A stretch of DNA of 64,000 bases from Carnobacterium mobile DSM 4848. Lineage in GTDB: Bacteria > Bacillota > Bacilli > Lactobacillales > Carnobacteriaceae. Of this stretch, positions 45,210 through 52,209 are shown in pieces (position 1 is the first letter of the stretch; every line of letters starts with the position of its first letter). Where the stretch lies: positions 558,001-622,000 of the forward strand of contig NZ_JQMR01000001.1 in assembly GCF_000744825.1 (NCBI RefSeq), read 5' to 3'. The translations under genes and the position numbers were made by a program. The notes under the pieces were generated by a model that worked only from the letters and a program-made list of their open reading frames with translations, did no database searches and was not told where the DNA came from.

Positions 45210-45698
45210 TCAATCCTCAAAAAATAATAATAAATTTTTTGAGTCCATGTTATAATGTTCTACTACTTCTCCATTATTAGAAACTTTTATTACACTAGGA
45301 ACAAATTCAATTTCTAATTGATTTCTTATCTCACTTATATTCACATCAGTATCCGTATTTTCTGTATCTAAATAATAAATCACGGTTTGCTTTTTTTTCT
45401 GCACTTCATTTAATTTAGCTACAAAATTTCTGCAATAAGGATACATAGCTCTCCCAAAATAGACATAAACTTTATCTTCCTCTTCAAACTTTTTGGTTAA
45501 ACCTAAAGGAGAAATATCGGTTAAGTTTTTTGTATTCTTTTTATATTCATTTTTTTGATCGTTGCTTAAATCATTTTGTGTATTACTTACTACAGATTCT
45601 TTATCAGTAGGTGAATCAATATCTACATTCATGTTACTGTTACATCCACTTAGGAATAGTACAATTACTAAAGTCACACAAGATAATATTTTTTTCAA
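45210..45698 (-). CDS. Thioredoxin-like lipoprotein with altered CPYC motif (PedC/BrcD-like)
   Basis: This 162-residue protein has a lipoprotein signal (LVIVLFLSGC, lipid on Cys19), a Ser/Asn/Asp-rich linker, and a thioredoxin fold: VYVYFGRAMYPYCRNFVAKL, then VIYYLDTEN and FVPSVIKV with the cis-Pro. Bacteriocin-linked thiol-disulfide proteins usually read CPYC here. In this protein the first Cys is Tyr, so only one active Cys is left. It is convergent with the Cys-rich precursor gene, whose disulfides it may form or shuffle outside the cell. GGAGGAATT is the ribosome site. Confidence 0.75.
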   Translation of the reverse strand: MKKILSCVTLVIVLFLSGCNSNMNVDIDSPTDKESVVSNTQNDLSNDQKNEYKKNTKNLTDISPLGLTKKFEEEDKVYVYFGRAMYPYCRNFVAKLNEVQKKKQTVIYYLDTENTDTDVNISEIRNQLEIEFVPSVIKVSNNGEVVEHYNMDSKNLLLFFED

Positions 45699-45915
45699 AA
45701 AAATTCCTCCTTAATGTAATTTTTCTTATTCATTTTCACAAATATCTGAATTTTTTCAATTGTTAGACAACTATACTTAGCTGATTTGGGTCATAAATGA
45801 TTTTTCTGATTTCATCAAGGCCTTTCCCTTCAGCTTATTCGCACTATATACACTAAAAAACAAAAATATATTTTTATCTTAACAATCATTCATTTATATT
45901 GTTGAAATTAAACTG

Positions 45916-46062
45916 TTATTCTTCTTTATCTGATCTTCTAAGTAAATAATAACCTAAAATCAATAAGCTATAACCTGCAACTATTTTATGAGTAATTAGT
46001 TCAAAAATAACGAGACTAAAAATAACAGCTGAGAGAAACTTGAAGAGTAAACTCCTATTCAC
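45916..46062 (-). CDS. 48-residue membrane protein
   Basis: A GTG start with GGAGGTTATTAA upstream begins a peptide with a long hydrophobic stretch (LLFKFLSAVIFSLVIFELIT), a second short helix (YSLLILGYYLL) and a charged RRSDKEE end. It lies upstream of the thioredoxin-like lipoprotein gene on the same strand. It may be an immunity peptide or a membrane partner; nothing more can be said. Confidence 0.6.
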   Translation of the reverse strand: MNRSLLFKFLSAVIFSLVIFELITHKIVAGYSLLILGYYLLRRSDKEE

Positions 46063-46813
46063 TTAATAACCTCCATGCAAACGTCCTATCCTTTTTTTAC
46101 TTCTATTGTCTAAAATACCAAAATATGAAAAGTATACAATGATGTACAGGCTAACAACCGTTAATTGACTGTTTTATTTTAAGCTACTTTTATCCTAATA
46201 TAAGCCAGTAAGAACTAAAAAGGCTTACTACTAAATCTTCAAAAACTAATATTATCGATAACATAGAATACAAACACTTTCTAGTACAAAAAAATTTTAA
46301 GAATCAGTTTACTAATTATATGAAATTAAAAAAAGTAGTTAGAAACACTAGATTTGAAAAACCTCAACTAAAATAGGTCCAGTTTTTTTACTTTTTTACA
46401 CAATTCTTTTAAGGATTGAACTTGATTTGTTATATTAGAACCGTAATTCAGTTTTACAAAACCAGTATTGAAATAAATATAATTCATGAACTCATCTATA
46501 ATAATCAGTCTTTTATTAGCACAAGAAACTCATGCTCTTGAAGATTAAGTAATGAACGAACAACGAAGTTGTGTTTAGTTAAGGTTGCTAACAGATTTGC
46601 CTCTTTATCGACAAAACCCTAGATAACTGTATCCAACGCCTCAATAACATGATTCGCGAAGCTTATGTATATAAGAAATCTTATGTCTAAAACTATAGCT
46701 AAAATTTTCTGGATTCTAAAATATAATCGTTGTCTACAGCTGATTCAGGGTATTTATAGCTTCCATACTACTTCAATGAATCTTTTTATTTAACTGTGAA
46801 ATTTTATCCTTTT
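46063..46813. other. Decayed non-coding stretch
   Basis: No intact gene is seen. On the minus strand around 46540-46640 a readable fragment (VIEALDTVI, stop, GFVDKEANLLATLTKHNFVV) suggests the remains of a protein that I cannot name. Confidence 0.4.
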
Positions 46814-46850
46814 AAAAAAAGAAGTAGCTGTTTTGATAAAACAACTACTT
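46814..46850 (-). terminator. Terminator of the RNPP peptide transcript
   Basis: On the minus strand a stem of about 13 bp (AAGTAGTTGTTTT / AAAACAGCTACTT) is followed by CTTTTTTT. It ends the peptide transcript here; no such terminator is seen after the cluster copy. Confidence 0.85.
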
Positions 46851-46872
46851 TGTCGTAGAATAAACTTCCTCA

Positions 46873-46908
46873 GCACACAAAATATAATACATATTATATT
46901 TTGTGTGC
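46873..46908. repeat. AT-rich palindrome P4 (16-bp perfect stem)
   Basis: GCACACAAAATATAAT, loop ACAT, exact complement. It equals P1 in length and core, but the outer stem is changed on both sides in a compensating way. Confidence 0.9.
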
Positions 46909-46947
46909 CATAATACAAACTTTAATAGTTTAAAGTTTGACTTAACT

Positions 46948-46969
46948 GAATATAATATATATTATATTC
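46948..46969. repeat. AT-rich palindrome P5
   Basis: GAATATAAT, loop ATAT, ATTATATTC. It lies directly after the peptide gene, as P2 does at the cluster. Confidence 0.85.
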
Positions 46970-46980
46970 TTATGCAGAAT

Positions 46981-47049
46981 TTAAACATGGGAAGTATTTC
47001 CATTAGGTTGTAGGTCACTAAGAAGCTCTACTAATTGTTCTAAATTCAT
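46981..47049 (-). CDS. 22-residue putative signalling peptide of the RNPP regulator
   Basis: An ATG with GAGGTGAT upstream starts an ORF reading MNLEQLVELLSDLQ and ending in PNGNTSHV. The N-terminus is amphipathic, not a classic hydrophobic signal. It is divergent from the RNPP regulator, has its own promoter and terminator, and has a homologue at 38508-38576 with synonymous changes in the first codons, which supports real coding. RNPP regulators are normally controlled by a short C-terminal peptide imported by Opp. Here NGNTSHV or a similar tail is the likely active part (inference). How it would leave the cell without a signal sequence is unclear. Confidence 0.65.
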   Translation of the reverse strand: MNLEQLVELLSDLQPNGNTSHV

Positions 47050-47079
47050 GGTATCACCTCACTTATTAATATTATCTCT

Positions 47080-47108
47080 ATCTTACTACTATATTGAAGT
47101 GTCTTCAA
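47080..47108 (-). promoter_or_regulatory. Peptide promoter with palindromic operator
   Basis: The operator TTGAAGTGTCTTCAA (47094-47108) lies between the peptide and regulator genes. On the minus strand TTGAAG, 17 bases and TAAGAT form the peptide promoter, its -35 being one operator half. Binding there would directly affect peptide transcription. Confidence 0.75.
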
Positions 47109-47127
47109 TCATTTTTGGGAGGTTTTT

Positions 47128-48069
47128 ATGAAAGTTAACGGCATATTAGTTCGTGAATTAAGAAAAAGTAAAGGGTATACTCAAAAAGATTTATGTGGTG
47201 GTATATGTGAACAAGCAACTATTAGCAATATCGAAAGGAATGGAACTTGTTCTAATGTTCATATCTTAGCCAAAATATGCAACCGATTAAACATTAAAGT
47301 TGATGAAATCATTATCGAAGATTATGAGACTCATGTTAAATCTGTTCTTCAAAGAGTGAAAAAATTATGTTTAGTTTCAAAACATACTGAAGCAAATGAA
47401 ATTCTAATTAAAGAGATTGAAATGGACCAAGTTACGAACTTAAACTTACTTCGCGAAATCCATTATTATTTAGGAAATACTCTCCTCATAGCAGAAATTA
47501 ATTTAGATGATGCACTCTATCATTTTCAACGTGCAATGGAACTAGCTCATTATCCTGATATTCTTACTTCTCTTTCAAAGAATGGTATCGGTATTTATTA
47601 TGAACTAAAGAAAGATAATGAAAAAGCATTAGTTCACTATAAAGAGTCTATTCACATTGCTCGTTCAATCGAAGACTGTCCCCTTCTGCTTAATCGAGTT
47701 TTCTTTAATGCAGCCAAATTTTATAGCTTAGAAAAGAAATATCAAGAAGCAGTTCTTTTATGTAATGAAGCACTTAATATAAATGAAAAGAACCAATCCA
47801 CAGAATTAATGGAATATATTATTTACGAAAAAGCATATAATTCTTACTTTTTAGACGATCCCTCTTATCTGGAACAGTATAATGATGCCTTATCTATGGC
47901 TCGAATAAATAAAAATGTACATGTTATAGAGACGATATACGAGGATTTAAAAGACATGGTTCATTTCTCTCCATCAGCTGATTTATTAACTTACTTAGTA
48001 CGTTCGTCTCAACATTACCAAAATGAGAAATACACTAAAAAAACAATGACTGAGGGAAATAACGGATGA
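47128..48069 (+). CDS. RNPP-type transcription regulator (HTH plus TPR, PlcR-like)
   Basis: This is a 313-residue protein. Residues 1-65 form an XRE helix-turn-helix (VRELRKSKGYTQKDLCGGIC ... ISNIERNG). Residues about 70-295 are TPR-type helical repeats (for example LDDALYHFQRAMELAHYP and EKALVHYKESIHIARS) that in PlcR, PrgX and NprR bind a short peptide. GGGAGG lies 6 bases before the ATG. It is divergent from the 22-residue peptide gene with a palindromic operator between them. Its stop overlaps an Orf8-like start (ATGA), linking it to the ICE regulatory module. Confidence 0.88.
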   Translation: MKVNGILVRELRKSKGYTQKDLCGGICEQATISNIERNGTCSNVHILAKICNRLNIKVDEIIIEDYETHVKSVLQRVKKLCLVSKHTEANEILIKEIEMDQVTNLNLLREIHYYLGNTLLIAEINLDDALYHFQRAMELAHYPDILTSLSKNGIGIYYELKKDNEKALVHYKESIHIARSIEDCPLLLNRVFFNAAKFYSLEKKYQEAVLLCNEALNINEKNQSTELMEYIIYEKAYNSYFLDDPSYLEQYNDALSMARINKNVHVIETIYEDLKDMVHFSPSADLLTYLVRSSQHYQNEKYTKKTMTEGNNG

Positions 48070-48310
48070 AAAATGAAAATGCTCTGTCTTGTAACTTTAA
48101 TCCCTTATTCGTTATTTGTTCGGCAATTAATGGATATATTGAAGCAGTCAATCTAATTTTAAAGCGTTATGCTCTCTATATAAATAAGTTATCATTGAGA
48201 ATCATTTGTGATATGAGAAAAGAGTTTTACATAAAATTGTGAAAGAATATATGCGCTGTAGACTGGAAACAAAGTTAATTATTGCTATTACTAAATTTAA
48301 TTTACGTTAA
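48066..48310 (+). pseudogene. Orf8-like conjugation regulator, frameshifted
   Basis: The ATG overlaps the regulator stop by four bases. It encodes FNPLFVICSAINGYIEAVNL and YINKLSLRIICDMR, the pattern of Tn916 Orf8 helix-turn-helix proteins, and stops at 48242. The family-typical end (VKEYMRCRLETKLIIAITKF) continues in another frame to 48310, so one base has been lost near 48230. An intact relative lies at 49182-49430. Confidence 0.7.
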
Positions 48311-48763
48311 TTTGTGCAGTTTTCCTTCTTTACCTCTTATAAAGTTCAAAGCTCATACTGTTTCTTCCTTAATTAAGACATAGATCTGGAGGAAAAAGGA
48401 GGAGAATGAAAAATTATTGAATCTTTAAATTTGAAAATGGATACTTTTCGCTTGCTGATGTTATTATTCAAAAAACAATTTGATTTTATTGGAAAAACGT
48501 GACCGTTTGATAGTATATTTTTTTATTTAAGAAGTAAAACTAAACTTTTAAAAATAATATATTAATAGTCTCTCTTTTAGTGTTGGCAAAATCTTAACGA
48601 TTTTTAAGCTAACACTTTTTTTGTTGCTTAAAAATACTAGAAACGTTTTTTATATAAGTTAAGTTTTTTATTTCTTGGCAAAACCTCCTTTTCAATTCGT
48701 TCTAATAGTGAAGGAGGAACAAGAGCATATAATGATCGTTTCGAAAAAATGGAGGGAATTATT
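48311..48763. other. Intergenic region before the sigma-like gene
   Basis: No gene is seen. A terminator-like hairpin lies at 48579-48622 (AGTGTTGGC / GCTAACACT with a TTTTTTT tail), similar in place to the one before orf7 in Tn916 relatives. Confidence 0.55.
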
Positions 48764-49186
48764 ATGTCACCCACAGCCTATGAAAAAAGGCGTATAAGTG
48801 AATTTGATAGTTATTGTAAACATGTTCTAAGAAACGAAGCAAAAGACATTCAAAGACAACTGGCACGAAAAAGAAAAGTAGAAATTTCTTTTTCTGATTT
48901 ATCGGATATGGATTTAAATCAGCTTTATGTATTTGATGACTATAAAACAGATAAACATTTTTTTCACGTAATCAATGAAAAAGTGGCTTTGCAAAGTAGT
49001 CATTTGAGCAGCGCCCTTAAAAAACTTTCTGATACTAAACAAAAAGTCATTTTGTTATCTTACTTTCTAGAAATGACGGATCAAGAGATTGGAGAAGCGT
49101 TGGATGTAGCTCGAAGTACCGTTCAATATAGACGGAGCGTAGCATTAAAAGAATTGAAAACTGAAATGGAGGAACATGAGCATGAA
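48764..49186 (+). CDS. Sigma-70-like conjugation regulator (Orf7-like)
   Basis: This 141-residue protein ends in a sigma region-4 helix-turn-helix: LSDTKQKVILLSYFLEMTDQ, then EIGEALDVARSTVQYRRS. It begins with TAYEKRRISEFDSYCKHVLR. In Tn916 Orf7 activates transcription of the transfer genes together with Orf8. ATG at 48764 has GGAGG 8 bases upstream and is preferred to the earlier ATG. The stop overlaps the orf8 start region. Confidence 0.9.
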
Positions 49187-49430
49187 TAAGCCCTTTTATC
49201 CACCTGCTTCTTTTACCCATCAGTTCTTATCTCTCTCAGTTATCCAATCTGCTCAATATGGAAATGCAGAGGCTATTCATCTTATTTTGAAGCAGTATGA
49301 GCCTTATATGAAAAAATTAGCTTTACGGTTTGTTTATGATGCAAATGGTATACAACAGCAAGTTGTTGATTACTATACTTATCGTCGTTTGGAAACAAAA
49401 TTAATGACAGCTATTTTGAAATTTTTATAA
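49182..49430 (+). CDS. Orf8-like helix-turn-helix conjugation regulator
   Basis: This protein of about 82 residues has the Orf8 pattern: SLSVIQSAQYGNAEAIHLIL, KQYEPYMKKLALR and RRLETKLMTAILKFL. It overlaps the sigma-like gene, as orf7 and orf8 do in Tn916, and should act with it. ATG at 49182 (spacing 8 from GGAGGA) is preferred to 49176. Confidence 0.88.
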   Translation: MNKPFYPPASFTHQFLSLSVIQSAQYGNAEAIHLILKQYEPYMKKLALRFVYDANGIQQQVVDYYTYRRLETKLMTAILKFL

Positions 49431-49870
49431 TTGGTATCACTACTATTTTTGAGTGTTCCTTCCTCCTTCATTTTTCTATACCTATTAGAGCTTATAAACA
49501 AATTTATGCTTTATAAGTTCTAATAGGTATAGATTACCTACTTGTTCATTGAAAAAGAAAGCACGGAAAAATACCGTTGCAGCATATAGATAAAAATCAG
49601 ATACACTTTGTTAATGTGGAGCGCCTTGATAATTACGCCATGACTTCTTGATTGAACGAGCGATTCGCTAATTGTCATAAAAGTTATTATGGTGATAACC
49701 TCGCTAGGATCCATTGACAAGATAATAATACACCTCTATCGTCATTGTTCGAGCGTTTGAAGCGTCGCAGGCAATGAATGGAGCTGGATGAGACCCATGC
49801 AGGGATGAAATTTCCGTGGAGCTATGACTAATAGCCGTCTGATTTTTGAATCTTTTATTTAAAAGAGGAG
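49431..49870. other. Intergenic region between orf8 and xis
   Basis: A long hairpin CCTATTAGAGCTTATAAA / TTTATAAGTTCTAATAGG lies at 49481-49527 and can end the orf7-orf8 transcript. No gene is recognised in the rest. Confidence 0.6.
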
Positions 49871-50056
49871 ATGAGATTAATAGCAACACGAATCTATTTA
49901 AATAAAAAGCAAACTTGTGATTTTTTAGGAATTGATAACAATACTTTAGATAAGTGGATTAAGCAATATCATTTTCCCATGATTAAAATTGATGGCGTCA
50001 TTCGTTTTGAAGTGGAAGATATCAAAGAATTCATGGATACTTTCAAAATCCTTTAA
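49871..50056 (+). CDS. xis: Excisionase-like MerR/HTH_17 protein (Xis)
   Basis: This 61-residue protein carries a winged-helix excisionase pattern: LNKKQTCDFLGIDNNTLDKW, IKQYHFPMIKIDGVIRFEVE, then DIKEFMDTF. It directs the integrase toward excision. It lies 75 bases before int, with a small terminator-like hairpin at 50081-50110 between them. AGAGGAG sits very close to the ATG, so the exact start is uncertain. Confidence 0.85.
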   Translation: MRLIATRIYLNKKQTCDFLGIDNNTLDKWIKQYHFPMIKIDGVIRFEVEDIKEFMDTFKIL

Positions 50057-50080
50057 TTTTTAAGTTCAGCCATCTATAAT

Positions 50081-50110
50081 TGAGGTAACGAAATATACTA
50101 CCTCATTTTT
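50081..50110 (+). terminator. Hairpin between xis and int
   Basis: The stem TGAGGTA / TACCTCA is followed by five T. It may reduce read-through from xis to int. Confidence 0.65.
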
Positions 50111-50131
50111 GATCTTAAGGAGATGAGGAAA

Positions 50132-51364
50132 ATGCCTACAAAACAAACAAACGGAAAGTACAAAACAAATTTACGTTATCCTCAAGAATTTAGAGAGTTA
50201 ACGGGCATTAAATCAGACAAATTTCAAAAGACTTTTGCAACGAAACAATTAGCCATAAAAGCTGAAAAGGATATGAAGAAAACAATTGCAAAAGCTTTAA
50301 GAGAGGAGAATGCGAACGCTCTAGAAGTTAAAGGGAAGATGAAGTTCAAAGAGTTTTATAACACTAAGTGGCTTCCCAGATATGAATTAGGACAAACAGG
50401 ACGTGGAAATAAAATTCCTAGTGATATTACGATTGAGAATACCAAAGACTTATTCAGATTGCATATCTTACCGATGTTCGGTCATTATGCTATGAATCAT
50501 CTCAATGGAAACACTGAAATCATATCTGATGAATTAACCACAAAATCTAGAAACTATGCCAATATTAAAATTTTAAAAAGCTATATTCGTTCAATGTTTG
50601 ATATAGCTGAAATATTAGGTTATATCGAGTTTAATCGAACCACAAAAGTCATTCAAAGTATCACTGCGCCTAAAAAGATTGCATTAGAAGAAAAAAGAAT
50701 ACGTGAAGGAAACCAATCTTTAGCAGTAAACGAATTATTAGATTGGCTAGATGTAGTAAAAACTGAGTTAGAAAAGAAATCACTAAGTCTTCAAGACTAT
50801 ACCCTTTTTATGCTTACTCTATATTTAGGAGATCGCAAAAGTGAAACGTATGCTCTGCAATGGAAACACATTGATTTTGAGAAACATACCATCCACTTAA
50901 AATATGCTTTAGATAAAAAGCAAAAACAAAAAAATACTAAAGGTGGAAAAGATACACTTGTTCAAGTATCAGATATAGTCGTAGTCTTACTTCAAGAGTG
51001 GAAAGAATTGCAGAAAATAGAATTGCAAAAATTTAAGATCAATCAAACTTCTGAGCAATTCTTATTTACCTACAGTAAACCATCTGGAGAAGTTAATTGT
51101 CCGTTGCACATTGATTATTTGAACTACCGAATTGACACTTTAAGAAGACGTCATAAACATCTAGTGCATTTGACTCCGCATAAATTACGCCATACTTTTG
51201 CGACTCTAGCTAAACAAGGCGGAGCAGATATTAGTAAAATTTCTGAAGCCTTAACACATTCAGAAATAGCTACAACAAGAATTTATGTGAACACACCAAA
51301 CGTAGTAAATTTAGATGTCTACAATGCTTTTGATCGGGTTCTAAAACGAAGTGGCTCTCACTAA
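50132..51364 (+). CDS. int: Tyrosine integrase of the ICE
   Basis: This protein has about 410 residues. A short arm-binding N-terminus is followed by a core-binding domain (FKEFYNTKWLPRYELG) and a catalytic domain with Arg in LGDRKSETYALQW, HKLRHTFATLAKQGG, His in LTHSEIATT and the nucleophile Tyr in TRIYVN. ATG at 50132 is used because AAGGAG lies 10 bases upstream; the ATG at 50123 is too close. It is the last gene of the element and sits next to the att site, as expected for the recombinase. Confidence 0.95.
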   Translation: MPTKQTNGKYKTNLRYPQEFRELTGIKSDKFQKTFATKQLAIKAEKDMKKTIAKALREENANALEVKGKMKFKEFYNTKWLPRYELGQTGRGNKIPSDITIENTKDLFRLHILPMFGHYAMNHLNGNTEIISDELTTKSRNYANIKILKSYIRSMFDIAEILGYIEFNRTTKVIQSITAPKKIALEEKRIREGNQSLAVNELLDWLDVVKTELEKKSLSLQDYTLFMLTLYLGDRKSETYALQWKHIDFEKHTIHLKYALDKKQKQKNTKGGKDTLVQVSDIVVVLLQEWKELQKIELQKFKINQTSEQFLFTYSKPSGEVNCPLHIDYLNYRIDTLRRRHKHLVHLTPHKLRHTFATLAKQGGADISKISEALTHSEIATTRIYVNTPNVVNLDVYNAFDRVLKRSGSH

Positions 51365-51388
51365 TGTGTTCTAAAATGTGTTCTAAAG
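51365..51388. repeat. 12-bp tandem repeats next to int, possible integrase arm sites
   Basis: TGTGTTCTAAAA and TGTGTTCTAAAG are adjacent, and a third TTCTAAAA lies at 51339 inside the end of int. Such direct repeats near the att core are typical arm-type Int sites. Confidence 0.55.
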
Positions 51389-51390
51389 GT

Positions 51391-51426
51391 CAAAAAAAGA
51401 CACCTTCCAAAATTTGGAAAGTGCCT
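51391..51426 (-). terminator. Terminator following the rpsI fragment
   Basis: On the minus strand GGCACTTTCCAAA / TTTTGGAAGGTGTC pairs and is followed by seven T. It would end transcripts leaving the rpsI end or the nitroreductase gene. Confidence 0.85.
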
Positions 51427-51450
51427 TGAAACATTGATATATAAACAATA

Positions 51451-51507
51451 TTAACGTTTTGAGAATTGAGAAGCTTTACGAGCTTTCTTAAGACCTGGTT
51501 TTTTACG
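51451..51507 (-). pseudogene. rpsI 3'-end fragment, ICE attachment-site arm
   Basis: The minus strand reads RKKPGLKKARKASQFSKR followed by TAA, the exact C-terminal form of ribosomal protein S9. There is no rpsI body upstream; the nitroreductase stop lies 8 bases before. The rpsI 3' end is a known integration site for ICEs of Gram-positive cocci. The ICE end therefore carries an rpsI-restoring arm. Its orientation is not that of a simple insertion (see findings). Confidence 0.8.
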
Positions 51508-51515
51508 TTATTAGA

Positions 51516-52118
51516 TTAGTTAAATGAAAGAACTCGTTCAGAGTCATCCATATAGTCTTTACCTTGAGCTGGTGCTTCGATTGAACCAAATGGCATTTGT
51601 GCGCGTAGTCTCCAATCAGAAGATAAGTTCCATTCTGAATGAACAGCGTCATCGATCAATGGATTGTAATGTTGCAAACTAGCACCAATATTTTCAGTTG
51701 CTAATGCAGTCCATACTGAGTGTTGAGCGATTCCAGAAGCTTGTTCTGCCCATACAGGGAAGTTATCTGCATATAAAGCAAATTGTTCTTGTAGGTTTTT
51801 AACAATACTCATGTCTTCGAAGAATAAAATTGTTCCATAACCAGCACGGAAAGAATTTAATTTTTCAACAGTTGGAGCAAAGTCTTGTCCTTCAGGAACA
51901 CCGATTTTCAATGCCGCTTCTGTTAAATCCCATAGTTTTTTATGAGCATCTCCAAATAACACAACTGCACGAGATGTTTGTGAATTAAATGAAGATGGAC
52001 TTTCTTTAACTGCATTTGATACTAATGCAACGATTTGATCATCAGCTAAAGATACGTCTTTTCCTAAAGCATAAATTGAACGACGCTCTTTTAGTAAATT
52101 TGTGAATTGGTTTTCCAT
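51516..52118 (-). CDS. Nitroreductase family protein
   Basis: This is a 200-residue FMN-dependent oxidoreductase of the fungal-nitroreductase-like branch. It starts FTNLLKERRSIYALG and contains ESPSSFNSQTSRAVVLFG, the mid-protein AGYGTILFFED, and NIGASLQHYNP, with a WRLRAQMPFGSIEAP end. It reduces nitro or quinone compounds. AGGGGGAA is the ribosome site. It is intact and is the first chromosomal gene right of the ICE. Confidence 0.9.
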   Translation of the reverse strand: MENQFTNLLKERRSIYALGKDVSLADDQIVALVSNAVKESPSSFNSQTSRAVVLFGDAHKKLWDLTEAALKIGVPEGQDFAPTVEKLNSFRAGYGTILFFEDMSIVKNLQEQFALYADNFPVWAEQASGIAQHSVWTALATENIGASLQHYNPLIDDAVHSEWNLSSDWRLRAQMPFGSIEAPAQGKDYMDDSERVLSFN

Positions 52119-52209
52119 GTAAATAATTCCCCCTTAAATGTAACTTACTTAAGCAGTATAACAACTTTCTTTTCGTAAGTAAATAGTTCTTTTGAACCTT
52201 CTCTTTGAG

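Larger units (their letters stand above)
1..51507. mobile_element. Tn916-family integrative conjugative element (left end outside window)
   Basis: The gene order matches the Tn916 family: DUF961 pair, FtsK-like coupling protein, oriT, MobT relaxase, Orf19-like, ArdA, TcpE, VirB4, VirB6-like, NlpC/P60 and TcpC-like, then cargo, then sigma-like Orf7, Orf8-like, Xis and tyrosine integrase. In Tn916 the cargo slot holds tet(M); here it holds a biosynthetic gene cluster, a bacteriocin-like locus, a SOS cassette and insertion sequences. The right end is set by the integrase and the isolated rpsI 3' end at 51451-51507. No equivalent att sequence is visible before 1293, so the Thoeris genes are probably inside the element, but that is inference. 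Confidence 0.9.

Noticed and set aside
46540-46640. Fragment reading GFVDKEANLLATLTKHNFVV on the minus strand
   Set aside because: Stops interrupt it and I cannot assign a family; noted only as decayed sequence.
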